DNA of 64,000 nt from Bacteroidia bacterium (GTDB taxonomy: Bacteria > Bacteroidota > Bacteroidia > J057 > JADKCL01), in contig JACJYV010000007.1 of assembly GCA_020635905.1 (NCBI GenBank), positions 496,001 through 560,000 on the forward strand, given 5' to 3'. Positions 28,321 to 35,772 of this stretch are shown here, one piece after another. The translations under genes and the position numbers were made by a program. Every line of letters starts with the position of its first letter. The stretch's first letter is position 1. Below the pieces are notes generated by a model. That model was not told where the DNA came from, did no database searches, and saw only the letters and a program-made list of their open reading frames with translations.

Positions 28321-29502
28321 AATGTGCCCTTCGCGGTAGCCGTCGTGCCCGTGGCTTGAGCCTTGAGCGATGCGGTCATTGATGCGGTGTGGAAGGATAA
28401 AGATTTACCCGCAAACCCTCTACCCAATGTCCAGAAAACTCTTGCCCAGGATACCACCGCGGATAGCCTGTTACGGGGGGTAAAGTTTTTCATCAAAGAT
28501 CTCCCGATTCCTGTCGGGATGGGAAATGTGCGGGTGACCTATGTGCCTGTGATCTATGACACGCTGCATACGTGTTCGCTGGCCTATGAGGTGAAGGGTG
28601 TGATGGACTATTACCCTTATGGGAAGCACCTGCGGGCCTGGTTTGCGGGGGATGAGGAAAGGTGGCAGACGACCTTGAATGAACGGGATGGGGAATCGGG
28701 GCTGGATCATCGGGGAGCGAGGGCGTATGATTCAGAGTATGGGCGGTTTTTGCAAATTGACCCCATGGCGGGGAAGTTTCCGCATCTGACGCCTTACAAC
28801 TACACAGAAAACAGACCTGTTTTCTGGGGGGATCCGAGTGGGAATTGTCCGGAGTGCTTTCAGGAATTCATGGAAGGGTTTGTTCAGGGATTCACAGGTG
28901 TTTACCTGGGCTTAGCAGACTTCCTGACTACACCTTTAGACCAGTCTTTGAATAATGCCATTGTCCAAACCTTCGGAGACAAAAAGAACTTTATTGACTA
29001 TACAATCACGGCCCTGTCAGGCACAAACTGGACAATTGGAACAGTTTGGATTCCTGATATGGGAGTTGAACTGCTGAATGGAAATTATGGAGAGGCAGGA
29101 AAAACCTTTGGGACCAAGGTAGGTGAGGCAAGTATTGTATATTTGAGTGAGTTTAGGAAATCTACGGAAAGCCCAAAAACCCAAGAACCTGTAACAAATG
29201 AAATTTATAAGCGACCCAATAATGCCACAACTCCTTTGCAGCGTCAATCAGTTCAAAATAAGCCATGCGTAGATTGTGGAGCAGTAGGCAAAAAAAATGT
29301 TGCAGATCACATTACACCTTTGGTGGAAGAACATTATCGTACAGGCAAAATAGACAAGATAAAAATGAGGTCAGAGAGTAGTGTACAACCACAGTGCCCG
29401 ACATGTTCAGCGAAACAAGGTGCCAGATTAAGTCAATATTCAAAACTTATGAAGAGTATTATTCAAGAAAGAATTAAGAATATAGAAAATGAAAAAAGAT
29501 AG
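28321..29502 (+). CDS. 5'-truncated RHS core with zinc-finger HNH nuclease tip (cassette 3)
   Basis: RHS homology starts near 28321, but an in-frame TGA at 28357 (Trp codon TGG in the parent) cuts the reading frame. The first usable codon is TTG at 28363, giving 379 residues. The core carries a five-residue net insertion (KDLPIPVGMGNV versus KDHLGNV) caused by a palindrome at 28502-28519. After the core (28858) a new linker leads to a tip with KPCVDCGAVGKKNVADHITP and VQPQCPTCSAKQGARLSQYS. The two CxxC pairs and DH motif indicate an HNH nuclease with a structural zinc site. No signal peptide is present, so it is likely a silent cassette. It overlaps the next gene by 14 bp. Confidence 0.82.
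28502..28519. repeat. Palindrome inserted in frame in an RHS copy
   Basis: TCCCGA-ttcctg-TCGGGA is present only in this RHS copy. The four other positions with this core have DHLG directly before NVRV, except the shortest fragment, which lacks the region. The net change is +15 bp, which keeps the frame. It resembles the CCCGAT ends of the MITE-like elements in this window. Confidence 0.75.
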
Positions 29503-29830
29503 AATCCAAAGGGAACTTTGCTGGAAATTTTCAGCGGATTTTCTCCCGAGTCCTGAGGACAGTATTTTGGGAATTTCGATTAATGTAAAGGATGGAATCT
29601 ATCCAATTCATGGGCTTAGGCATCCTGTAGAGGGAAATACAAATGGCTGGTACATTTGGGCAGGAGAATATTCCGAAAATCCTGATTTTTTTGTGCCCTT
29701 ACATGTTGCCCACGTAAATTCCTGGAACCCGTTAATCGAAAAGTATTTAGGTCTTGCTCCTGGTTGGCGATTTTTAATAGCACCCAACCATGAGGATGTG
29801 TGGCAGGATTTGACACTTCTTGAGGTTTAA
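29489..29830 (+). CDS. Probable immunity protein for the HNH tip of cassette 3
   Basis: The 113-residue protein has no signal peptide and overlaps the toxin gene by 14 bp, strongly implying coupling. Recognisable is a compact block GIYPIHGLRHPVEGNTNGWY, IWAGEYSENPDFFVPLHVAH and LGLAPGWRFLIAPNHEDVW. This type is often found next to HNH effectors, and resemblance to the Imm33/DUF2185 group is possible but unproven. It should block the nuclease in the producing cell. Confidence 0.72.
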   Translation: MKKDRIQRELCWKFSADFLPSPEDSILGISINVKDGIYPIHGLRHPVEGNTNGWYIWAGEYSENPDFFVPLHVAHVNSWNPLIEKYLGLAPGWRFLIAPNHEDVWQDLTLLEV

Positions 29831-29867
29831 CGATTTTCCATCCTGAAATTTAGTTTTATGCGTCATG

Positions 29868-29939
29868 CACATTTACCCACATTGTCCTTCATGTTCAAGG
29901 CTTCAGGGAGGTCAAGTAAATAAAGTCGTAAATCATTAA
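29868..29939 (+). pseudogene. Relic C-terminus of a second HNH toxin tip
   Basis: The frame reads HIYPHCPSCSRLQGGQVNKV then VNH and stop. It aligns with the end of the cassette-3 tip (QPQCPTCSAKQGARLS), including CPxCS and QG. No open frame leads into it from upstream (TAG at 29853). It stops 9 bp before the next gene. It is therefore the remaining tail of a lost HNH toxin whose immunity gene is probably the 178-residue protein that follows. Confidence 0.62.
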
Positions 29940-29948
29940 TTTTAGGAT

Positions 29949-30485
29949 ATGGAAAACCAGAACATACATATTTGCTCCTTAATAGGAAGGATATTTTTGA
30001 TTTCAGGGCATTCTGATGCAAGAAAATGGAAAGGTGATAAAGAATCTATGTCAGGAATGACTGACTATGATCTGATTGAGGATTTCATAAATTATGACGA
30101 TGCAGGCGTTTCGGAATATGATCATGTTGCAATTGGGAAGTATTGGATTTTCTTTTCAATGAGCACGAAAGTTGAAGTGTTTAAGATGGAGTCAACAGTA
30201 ATAATTAGCGAAGGATTGTACTTTAACCAAGAATGGGCGTACGAAAAAGAAATTGCTTCACAAATAGTAGAAGAATATCCTTTTTTGATTGAGATTTCCG
30301 ACAAAAAGCTTGCAGTTTTTGATGCTGCATTGGATTCATCTCAATTACCTTTGGAAATTATTCACGACGCTTCATTTTGCATTTTGAGCCTTCCAAATGG
30401 CCTTTATGGGGCAAGAAGAGTTTGCCTTAATATCAAAGAGGAGGATTTTGAATTAATGGGGGTTGAAATTTACCCTAAGAGTTAA
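29949..30485 (+). CDS. Orphan immunity-type protein following a toxin relic
   Basis: The 178-residue acidic, signal-less protein starts MENQNIHICSLIGRIFLISG and contains YDHVAIGKYWIFFSM and LPNGLYGARRVCLNIKEEDF. I do not recognise its family. It directly follows the relic HNH tail at 29868-29939 and precedes the next RHS fragment. That makes it a likely immunity gene whose toxin decayed. Confidence 0.6.
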   Translation: MENQNIHICSLIGRIFLISGHSDARKWKGDKESMSGMTDYDLIEDFINYDDAGVSEYDHVAIGKYWIFFSMSTKVEVFKMESTVIISEGLYFNQEWAYEKEIASQIVEEYPFLIEISDKKLAVFDAALDSSQLPLEIIHDASFCILSLPNGLYGARRVCLNIKEEDFELMGVEIYPKS

Positions 30486-30534
30486 GTAAATGTTTCAAAG
30501 AAAGGGTTCTCGAGAGAAGTTAGCCCAAAACTAA

Positions 30535-31590
30535 CTTGAGGATAAAGCAGTAAATCTGCCCCTGCCTGTAGCCCAGAAAACCCTGGCCCGGGATACCACC
30601 GCGGATAGCCTGTTACGGGGGGTAAAGTTTTTTATAAATGACCACCTTGGGAATGTGCGGGTAACCTACGTGCAAGTGATCTACGACACGCTGCATACAT
30701 GTTCGCTGGCCTATGAGGTGAAATCTGTGATGGATTATTTTCCTTATGGCAAGCACCTGCGGGCCTGGTTTGCGGGGGATGAGGAAAGGTGGCAGACGAC
30801 CTTGAATGAAAGAGATGGGGAGAGTGGATTGGATTGGCGGGGGGCAAGGATGTATGATGCGGAGTATGGGCGGTTTTTGCAGATCGACCCCATGGCTGGG
30901 AAATTCCCGCATCTGACGCCTTACAACTACACAGAAAACAGACCTGTTTTCTGGGGGGATCCGAGTGGGAATTGTCCTACCTGTTATCAGTGGATGAAAA
31001 TGAGGCGCAATGCCCAGGAGGGAGTTCATTATGCTCTTGATGTAATTGGGTTTATTCCTGGCTATGGTGAAGTGGCAGATGGTATTAATGCAATGATGTA
31101 TGCTGCGGAGGGCAGAACTGGTGAGGCATTATTATCTGTTGGAGCAATGGTTCCTGTGGAAGGTGTACTTCCCACTTTATCTAAATGGTTAAGCCAGTTG
31201 ATTGAAATTACATTTAAATATAGTGACGAAGTCGCACCCCTGGTTAAGAAAACTGTCAAAGAATCTACACAAAATTCAAGAGAAATAATTACATTGACCA
31301 AATCTGGCAAGCGAACCGATGCCTTGAAAATTGCAAGAGAAATGGTCGGGGATTTGGGGGAAGGAGTAAAGCCTCATTTAGGAAAATTTGGAACTCAAAA
31401 AGGAAAAGTGACAGGATTTGAAAGCGCTGATGGCGGAAAGGGATTCAGGCTTGATTTCGATCCCCAAACTAAGGGTGCACATATAAATTGGTGGAATGAG
31501 GCCACGAATCAGAAAGGGGCAATCTTGTTTGAGGGGACCGAGGATTCAGTTCATCAAATTTTGGATATGTTAACTAAAACTTATGAATAG
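30535..31590 (+). CDS. 5'-truncated RHS core with unassigned tip (cassette 4)
   Basis: The frame is open from 30535, with the first usable start codon GTG at 30655. RHS homology begins near 30568 (VAQKTLARDTTADSLLRGVK) and runs through RGARMYDAEYGRFLQIDPMA. Unlike cassettes 2 and 3 it also shares the post-core linker with the parent protein (EGVHYALDVIGFIPGYGEVA, then DGINAMMYAAEGRTGEAL) up to about 31190. It then diverges. The tip ends with LTKSGKRTDALKIAREMVGD, GTQKGKVTGFESADGGKGFR and GAHINWWNEATNQKGAIL. This short domain (about 90 residues) is one I have seen at polymorphic-toxin ends but cannot name. The next gene starts at the base after the stop codon. Confidence 0.78.
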   Translation, partial: LEDKAVNLPLPVAQKTLARDTTADSLLRGVKFFINDHLGNVRVTYVQVIYDTLHTCSLAYEVKSVMDYFPYGKHLRAWFAGDEERWQTTLNERDGESGLDWRGARMYDAEYGRFLQIDPMAGKFPHLTPYNYTENRPVFWGDPSGNCPTCYQWMKMRRNAQEGVHYALDVIGFIPGYGEVADGINAMMYAAEGRTGEALLSVGAMVPVEGVLPTLSKWLSQLIEITFKYSDEVAPLVKKTVKESTQNSREIITLTKSGKRTDALKIAREMVGDLGEGVKPHLGKFGTQKGKVTGFESADGGKGFRLDFDPQTKGAHINWWNEATNQKGAILFEGTEDSVHQILDMLTKTYE

Positions 31591-32052
31591 ATGAAAAAGG
31601 AAAAGGAAATAGAAAACTGGTGTCTTTTAAAACACAAGGATTCCATAAAAGTTCTTTCCTGGGAATATCCTGATTATCTCGATGAACTTTGTAGAAATCA
31701 AGGAATCCGCATAAATGAAAATACTGAGAAAAATCGATTTTATTTGGACTGGGTGTATTATGATGGAGCATACTCTTTTTTTTATGATTACATCAACAAT
31801 GAAGAGGAAATAAAAAACTGGCTCCTTAATTCCTCACTCAAAGAGGCTGAATTTATTATTATGGATTATGGGTATAATGGACCCATTGTTCAAATACCTG
31901 TTCCTTTATTCATAGACCACTGGTATGATTTTGTGAGAAGTGCATATTTTGAAACTGTGGTAATTGCTCAAGGTTCCAATCTGTTTTTAGAGTTTGTACG
32001 TGATGGGTACCTCCTTAAAAGCAATTTCAGGGTAAAGCCAGAAGAAAGATAA
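31591..32052 (+). CDS. Probable immunity protein for cassette 4
   Basis: The 153-residue acidic, aromatic-rich protein (KNRFYLDWVYYDGAYSFFYD, LFIDHWYDFVRSAYFETVV) has no signal peptide. It starts immediately after the toxin stop, so translation is coupled. The family is not recognised. Its stop codon lies exactly at the breakpoint of the next RHS fragment: the gene ends GAAAGATAA while the RHS reads GAAAGGTGGCAG. That suggests joining through a few bases of similarity. Confidence 0.7.
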   Translation: MKKEKEIENWCLLKHKDSIKVLSWEYPDYLDELCRNQGIRINENTEKNRFYLDWVYYDGAYSFFYDYINNEEEIKNWLLNSSLKEAEFIIMDYGYNGPIVQIPVPLFIDHWYDFVRSAYFETVVIAQGSNLFLEFVRDGYLLKSNFRVKPEER

Positions 32053-32435
32053 GGTGGCAGACGACGCTGAATGAACGGGATGGGGAGAGTGGGCTGGATT
32101 GGCGGGGAGCAAGGATGTATGATGCGGAGTATGGAAATTTCCTTAGTGTGGACCCACTTTGGGCGAAGTTTCCGGGGATGGGCGGGTATGTTTATTCGGA
32201 TCGCAATCCCATTTCATTTACAGATGCCAATGGAATGAGCGCCACCAATTTCAATAATGAGAATGGGAATTTGCTCTACCATGTGGAGGATGGGTGGAAT
32301 GCTGTGCCCGTAGCCTTTGATAAAAACAGGCAAAAGTATAGCGGAAGTTTTGCTGGTTGGGATGGTTATAATCAGGTTGAGATAAAAGGATTGGTTTTTG
32401 GCCATGATTATCAAAATATAATGACAGGTTTGTAG
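32052..32435 (+). pseudogene. Shortest RHS fragment with a clipped tip (cassette 5)
   Basis: RHS homology covers only about 83 bp (RWQTTLNERDGESGLDWRGA, then RMYDAEYG). The frame continues into a different RHS end (NFLSVDPLWAKFPGMGGYVY) and a short tip: NENGNLLYHVEDGWNAVPVA, then YNQVEIKGLVFGHDYQNIM and stop. Related tips with this GNLLYHV start are normally longer and carry a catalytic part after this region, so this one seems truncated. The only ATG is at 32115. It is probably non-functional and serves as a marker of past cassette exchange. Confidence 0.62.
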
Positions 32436-32436
32436 A

Positions 32437-32811
32437 ATGAGGATATTAAGCAATTTCTTACAGCGTCTAAAAAATTATAAAATGGGATTTGGCTTTTTTC
32501 CGGATTACCAGGTTTGGGATCTGAAAAGCGAAATGATGCGTTTCTGTCTGCCCCGTTTAAAGAAGTTCAGAAATATGGTAGCTGAGGGCCAAACAGTTGC
32601 CATCCCTGACTGGATGGTCGGGGAAGAATTGGTTCATGATTTTACAGAAGAGGAATTGAAAAGTCTTTGGATCAGTACTTTGGACGATATGATTTTCGCA
32701 TTTGGGGCCGAGCTCAATCCGGGAAATAAGCTGTTTTCGCCTGAAGAAAAAGAAAGGATCAACCAGGGCTTGGTCTCCTTTGGTAAGCATTATATTCATC
32801 TTTGGGATTGA
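32437..32811 (+). CDS. Immunity-type protein after cassette 5
   Basis: The 124-residue protein starts 1 bp after the stop of the clipped toxin. It shows QVWDLKSEMMRFCLPRLKKF in the first half and STLDDMIFAFGAELNPGNKL in the second, and looks all-helical. I have no family name for it. Position and length fit a cognate immunity gene that outlived its truncated toxin. Confidence 0.6.
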   Translation: MRILSNFLQRLKNYKMGFGFFPDYQVWDLKSEMMRFCLPRLKKFRNMVAEGQTVAIPDWMVGEELVHDFTEEELKSLWISTLDDMIFAFGAELNPGNKLFSPEEKERINQGLVSFGKHYIHLWD

Positions 32812-32880
32812 ATAAAGAAGTTAAAAATTTCGAGTTGTGATAGAGCTTTTTAATGAGTCCCAACTCAATAGTTTTAAGAA

Positions 32881-32948
32881 AAATCCCAGACCAGGGTTTA
32901 TTAATTAAAGCAACAAATCAAATACGATGCTCCCATCTAATAAGGCCA
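32881..32948. repeat. 68-bp leader repeat, copy A (decayed start of an Imm35-like gene)
   Basis: This 68-bp stretch closely matches 34213-34280, with roughly ten differences. It includes the ATGCTCCCAT start region of the Imm35-like gene. In this copy the reading frame ends after nine codons. It appears to be a remnant of a duplicated immunity gene leader. Confidence 0.6.
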
Positions 32949-33029
32949 TACCATAATAGATATTGGGGTTGGGGAAATAAAAGAATATGGCTTGTTTTAC
33001 AGAGAAGAAGTTGCAATACAAGTATTAAT

Positions 33030-33455
33030 ATGGAATATGCAAAAGCTCTGATCCTGGAAAAAGCCAGGTTTCTATTGACATTGGGTTATTCTGATCCCGT
33101 AATTGAGGAGATGATCGAACCAGATGGTGATCAAAAGATATCTTTCAATTACCCTCTGCCCGATAAAGGCTCTGTTTTTCGGATTTCCTACACTGAAATA
33201 TTGAGCCACTCCAAACACACCATAAGAATGGTGTATATGAAACCACCCTTCTCTATTGTTGCAAATCACATTGAGTTCTCAATTTTTCTTGAGGAACACT
33301 TACACCTGGACCCCCAGGATATCATGGACTTTTCAACTGATAAACAGAAATCGCTAAATGAATTTTTAGATATTCAATTTGACTTGCTAAAACAGTATGG
33401 GATGGAAATTATTTCAGGAAAAACTTGGGTTTCCAATTGTCACTATACATGGTAA
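33030..33455 (+). CDS. Orphan immunity-type protein
   Basis: I take the start at the ATG at 33030 (141 residues, MEYAKALILEKARFLLTLGY). The longer upstream frame runs through the leader repeat and is not protein-like. The segment IEPDGDQKISFNYPLPDKGS and HHLDP-like LEEHLHLDPQDIMDF are visible. There is no signal peptide or known family. It is one of a run of same-strand small genes without toxins and is probably an orphan immunity gene. Confidence 0.55.
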   Translation: MEYAKALILEKARFLLTLGYSDPVIEEMIEPDGDQKISFNYPLPDKGSVFRISYTEILSHSKHTIRMVYMKPPFSIVANHIEFSIFLEEHLHLDPQDIMDFSTDKQKSLNEFLDIQFDLLKQYGMEIISGKTWVSNCHYTW

Positions 33456-33473
33456 TTAAGGCCAGATTGAGTA

Positions 33474-33836
33474 TTGGACAAACAAAAAATATATACCCTT
33501 TTGAGCGAAAGCCAGGATGATCCCAGTACTTTGATAAATGTTATAGCCCAAATTAAACTTTATAAAGGTCCCCTGAAACGATCCACTTCATTTGCAGATG
33601 GTTACAGGCCCTTATTCCAATTTGAAAGTGGAAAAAAGACTTCGGGTCAAATATCATTGCGTGGCGAAAAGGAGATTGAACCTGGCCAGGAAGCTGTGGT
33701 CGAAATCAGGTTCCTGAAGAGGGAATTTCTCGGGAGTGATTTTGGTCCGGGAAAATTATTTGAATTTTTCGAATCAAGGGAGCCTTTGGGGAAGGAGTTG
33801 TTCTTGAAATTATTGCAGATGACCACCTTTAAATAG
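33474..33836 (+). CDS. EF-Tu C-terminal-domain-like small protein
   Basis: The 120-residue protein has a TTG start at 33474. The pattern IAQIKLYKGPLKRSTSFADG, then YRPLFQFESGKKTSGQI and PGQEAVVEIRFLKREFLG resembles the third (C-terminal) beta-barrel of elongation factor Tu. That barrel has a GYRP.F motif followed by a PG-x-x-x-x-x-x-x-F/L strand. No GTPase domain is present. Free-standing proteins of this kind occur in toxin/immunity loci. An immunity or decoy role against a translation-targeting toxin is speculation. Confidence 0.6.
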   Translation: MDKQKIYTLLSESQDDPSTLINVIAQIKLYKGPLKRSTSFADGYRPLFQFESGKKTSGQISLRGEKEIEPGQEAVVEIRFLKREFLGSDFGPGKLFEFFESREPLGKELFLKLLQMTTFK

Positions 33837-33891
33837 GGGAAAGTTCTCGTTTGGAACGTTTTAATTGTTCTCAGACTGAAAAATAATAGTC

Positions 33892-34143
33892 ATGATCACA
33901 ATACCAGAGATTTTAGCCAAAGCCAATCCTACTATGGAGGAGCTTATTTACTGTTTGGAAATGGTAAAAGAAAGCGGGGATGTGGCAGTCATTAAATTTG
34001 ATGGCGAAAGAACTGAAAATGCTTACACTGTTTTTATTTCTTTTCCTAATAGGAAGGATAAAGGTTTACTCCGCTCAGATGATGATGAATTGAAAAAACC
34101 ACTGATAAAAGTACTGAAAGGCTACTTTGAAGGAATGGAATAA
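33892..34143 (+). CDS. Small orphan immunity-type protein
   Basis: The 83-residue protein (MITIPEILAKANPTMEELIY, then DVAVIKFDGERTENAYTVFI) has no signal peptide. It looks alpha-beta and is of unknown family. It lies among other small low-GC genes downstream of the RHS cassettes, spaced 55 bp from the preceding one. Confidence 0.5.
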   Translation: MITIPEILAKANPTMEELIYCLEMVKESGDVAVIKFDGERTENAYTVFISFPNRKDKGLLRSDDDELKKPLIKVLKGYFEGME

Positions 34144-34212
34144 TAAGTTGAAAGATTATTAACTTTTGCGAATGGGACCCTGAAAATGGAACCAACATAG
34201 AAACCATGAAGT

Positions 34213-34280
34213 AAATCCCGGACCTGGGTTAATTAATTCAAGCAACTAATCAAATACCATGCTCCCATTCAAAAAGGCCA
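34213..34280. repeat. 68-bp leader repeat, copy B
   Basis: This is the counterpart of 32881-32948. Here it forms the upstream region and first codons of the intact Imm35-like gene (ATG at 34259). The pair marks a duplication or recombination between immunity genes about 1.3 kb apart. Confidence 0.6.
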
Positions 34281-34576
34281 GGCAGTTGGCTATTGAAAAG
34301 ATCAAGGAATTGAGTGCAAACTCAGGGATTGATTTTTTGATAATGGACGAATATACCGCTGAATTCGGGTATGGAAGGATATTCTCATATCAATCAGCAG
34401 AGTTTGTCAACACAAAGAGACTGGGTGCGCTGGTAGGAGGGAATGCTCCAATCATCGTTGACAAGGAAAAGGGGACTTTGCATGTGACAGGTACCCGAAT
34501 GCCAATGGAGTTTTATCTTGAAAAATATCTGGAACTTCGGGATGATCCCGAAAAGTTTGAGGCGGAAATAAGGTAA
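34259..34576 (+). CDS. Imm35/YrhB-family immunity protein (orphan)
   Basis: The 105-residue protein matches the Imm35/YrhB domain. Visible are FLIMDEYTAEFGYGRIFSYQ, then LVGGNAPIIVDKEKGTLHVT and GTRMPMEFYLEKYLE. Imm35 proteins are small cytoplasmic antitoxins in polymorphic-toxin loci. No toxin is directly upstream, so it is an orphan, possibly giving protection against neighbours. Its leader is duplicated 1.3 kb upstream. Confidence 0.82.
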   Translation: MLPFKKARQLAIEKIKELSANSGIDFLIMDEYTAEFGYGRIFSYQSAEFVNTKRLGALVGGNAPIIVDKEKGTLHVTGTRMPMEFYLEKYLELRDDPEKFEAEIR

Positions 34577-34737
34577 CACGAATTCAGATTGCAGGATTAT
34601 TCGGATGGTTGTTGTCAAAAAACATCCCCAAAGGCAATTATTCCTATCCTGATTTGCTTGGCGATCCATTCTGACCTGCTTAACTTTACTCCACACCCCA
34701 AGCGGATTTAACAAATAAACATAAACCTTTAAATTCA

Positions 34738-35337
34738 ATGAAGTCAAAGCTCAAAAACCTGTGGCCGGTGGTCATATTAGCATTTTACCTCTCTTTCTTT
34801 CCTTCCTGCGCGGATCCCTGCAAGGATGTTTCCTGTCAAAACGGGGGACATTGTGTGGATGGCGAATGTGGTTGCACCCAGGAATGGACAGGAACCAATT
34901 GTGAGGTATTCAAATGCGATCAGCTCAATTGCCAGAATGGTTCAATTTGCGAATCAGGAGAATGTCAATGCCAACCAGGATATTACGGAACCTTGTGTGA
35001 ATCCAAAATCATCAATCGATTCGTTGGGAATTATTCTCAGGCAACTACCTGCACCCAAACGGGAGGAGGAAGCAGTACGGCAGGTGGAAACGTGACCCTT
35101 TCTGCAGGGTCCCTGCCCATTGAAATCCGGGTTGCTGGTCTGGGTAGCCCTGCCTTTTCCCTGACCGGCTATTTTCAGGATGAAAATAATTTTGACCTGC
35201 CCCAGCAAAACAAGGGCAGTTATACCGTCTCGGGCTTCGGAACCCGCTACGGCGACGAAAAAGTAACCATAAACTTCACATATGGGAATTCAGGAGTTAC
35301 GTACTGTTGTTCGGCCATCCTGACCCGCGTGAATTGA
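34738..35337 (+). CDS. EGF-like-domain lipoprotein
   Basis: The 199-residue protein has a lipoprotein signal (about residues 1-25, ending FFPSC with the lipidated Cys). Two EGF-like modules follow: CQNGGHCVDGECGCTQEWTG, then CQNGSICESGECQCQPGYYG. A beta-rich C-terminal domain of about 105 residues ends with YCCSAILTRVN. It would be anchored in the outer membrane. Similar EGF lipoproteins are common in Bacteroidota with unknown roles, likely adhesion. It is the first gene after the toxin island. Confidence 0.8.
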   Translation: MKSKLKNLWPVVILAFYLSFFPSCADPCKDVSCQNGGHCVDGECGCTQEWTGTNCEVFKCDQLNCQNGSICESGECQCQPGYYGTLCESKIINRFVGNYSQATTCTQTGGGSSTAGGNVTLSAGSLPIEIRVAGLGSPAFSLTGYFQDENNFDLPQQNKGSYTVSGFGTRYGDEKVTINFTYGNSGVTYCCSAILTRVN

Positions 35338-35376
35338 TTTTTGGGGGCAATTTGGGGTTTTCTGCTAAATTGGGAC

Positions 35377-35772
35377 ATGCAATCCTCTACGCTCCCTCTT
35401 TTTGAAAACCTTGCTCAGTACGAGCTTAATGGAGTTTTTATTGATCTTCACAACGATTACGAATGCAAGGAAATAACCTTGATTAATGGGGATTTGCGGC
35501 TGGAATTCAAGGGAAACCAGAATGGGAAGTGGGTCCGTCTGAGTTTCAGGCAGGTTGATTTCGGGGCTTTTTCAATTTTTCTTTCCGAGGGTAAGGAAGG
35601 GCTTATTCTTGATAATCTTTACCGGGGAAGAATTATAGAAAATGGACAATTAATTGAAACCTCGGATAAAGGAAAAGGCTATTTCTACCTTGAATTTTAT
35701 GCAGGACAAAAAGCTGAATTTTGGGCGCAAGGCCTGGAAGCAGATCTGAATGCTGGAAATTCTTCCCTTTAA
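35377..35772 (+). CDS. Conserved-looking small protein of unknown function
   Basis: I start at the ATG at 35377 (131 residues, MQSSTLPLFENLAQYELNGV). The longer frame from 35341 has no obvious protein features before it. The sequence alternates hydrophobic and polar residues, as in a beta sandwich (CKEITLINGDLRLEFKG, GKGYFYLEFYAGQKAEFWAQ). There is no signal peptide. It could be another stray immunity gene, but I see no family match. Confidence 0.55.
   Translation: MQSSTLPLFENLAQYELNGVFIDLHNDYECKEITLINGDLRLEFKGNQNGKWVRLSFRQVDFGAFSIFLSEGKEGLILDNLYRGRIIENGQLIETSDKGKGYFYLEFYAGQKAEFWAQGLEADLNAGNSSL

Noticed and set aside
32853..33029. Extended N-terminus for the gene at 33030
   Set aside because: The extra 59 codons run through the duplicated 68-bp leader of another gene and do not look like protein, so I start at the internal ATG.
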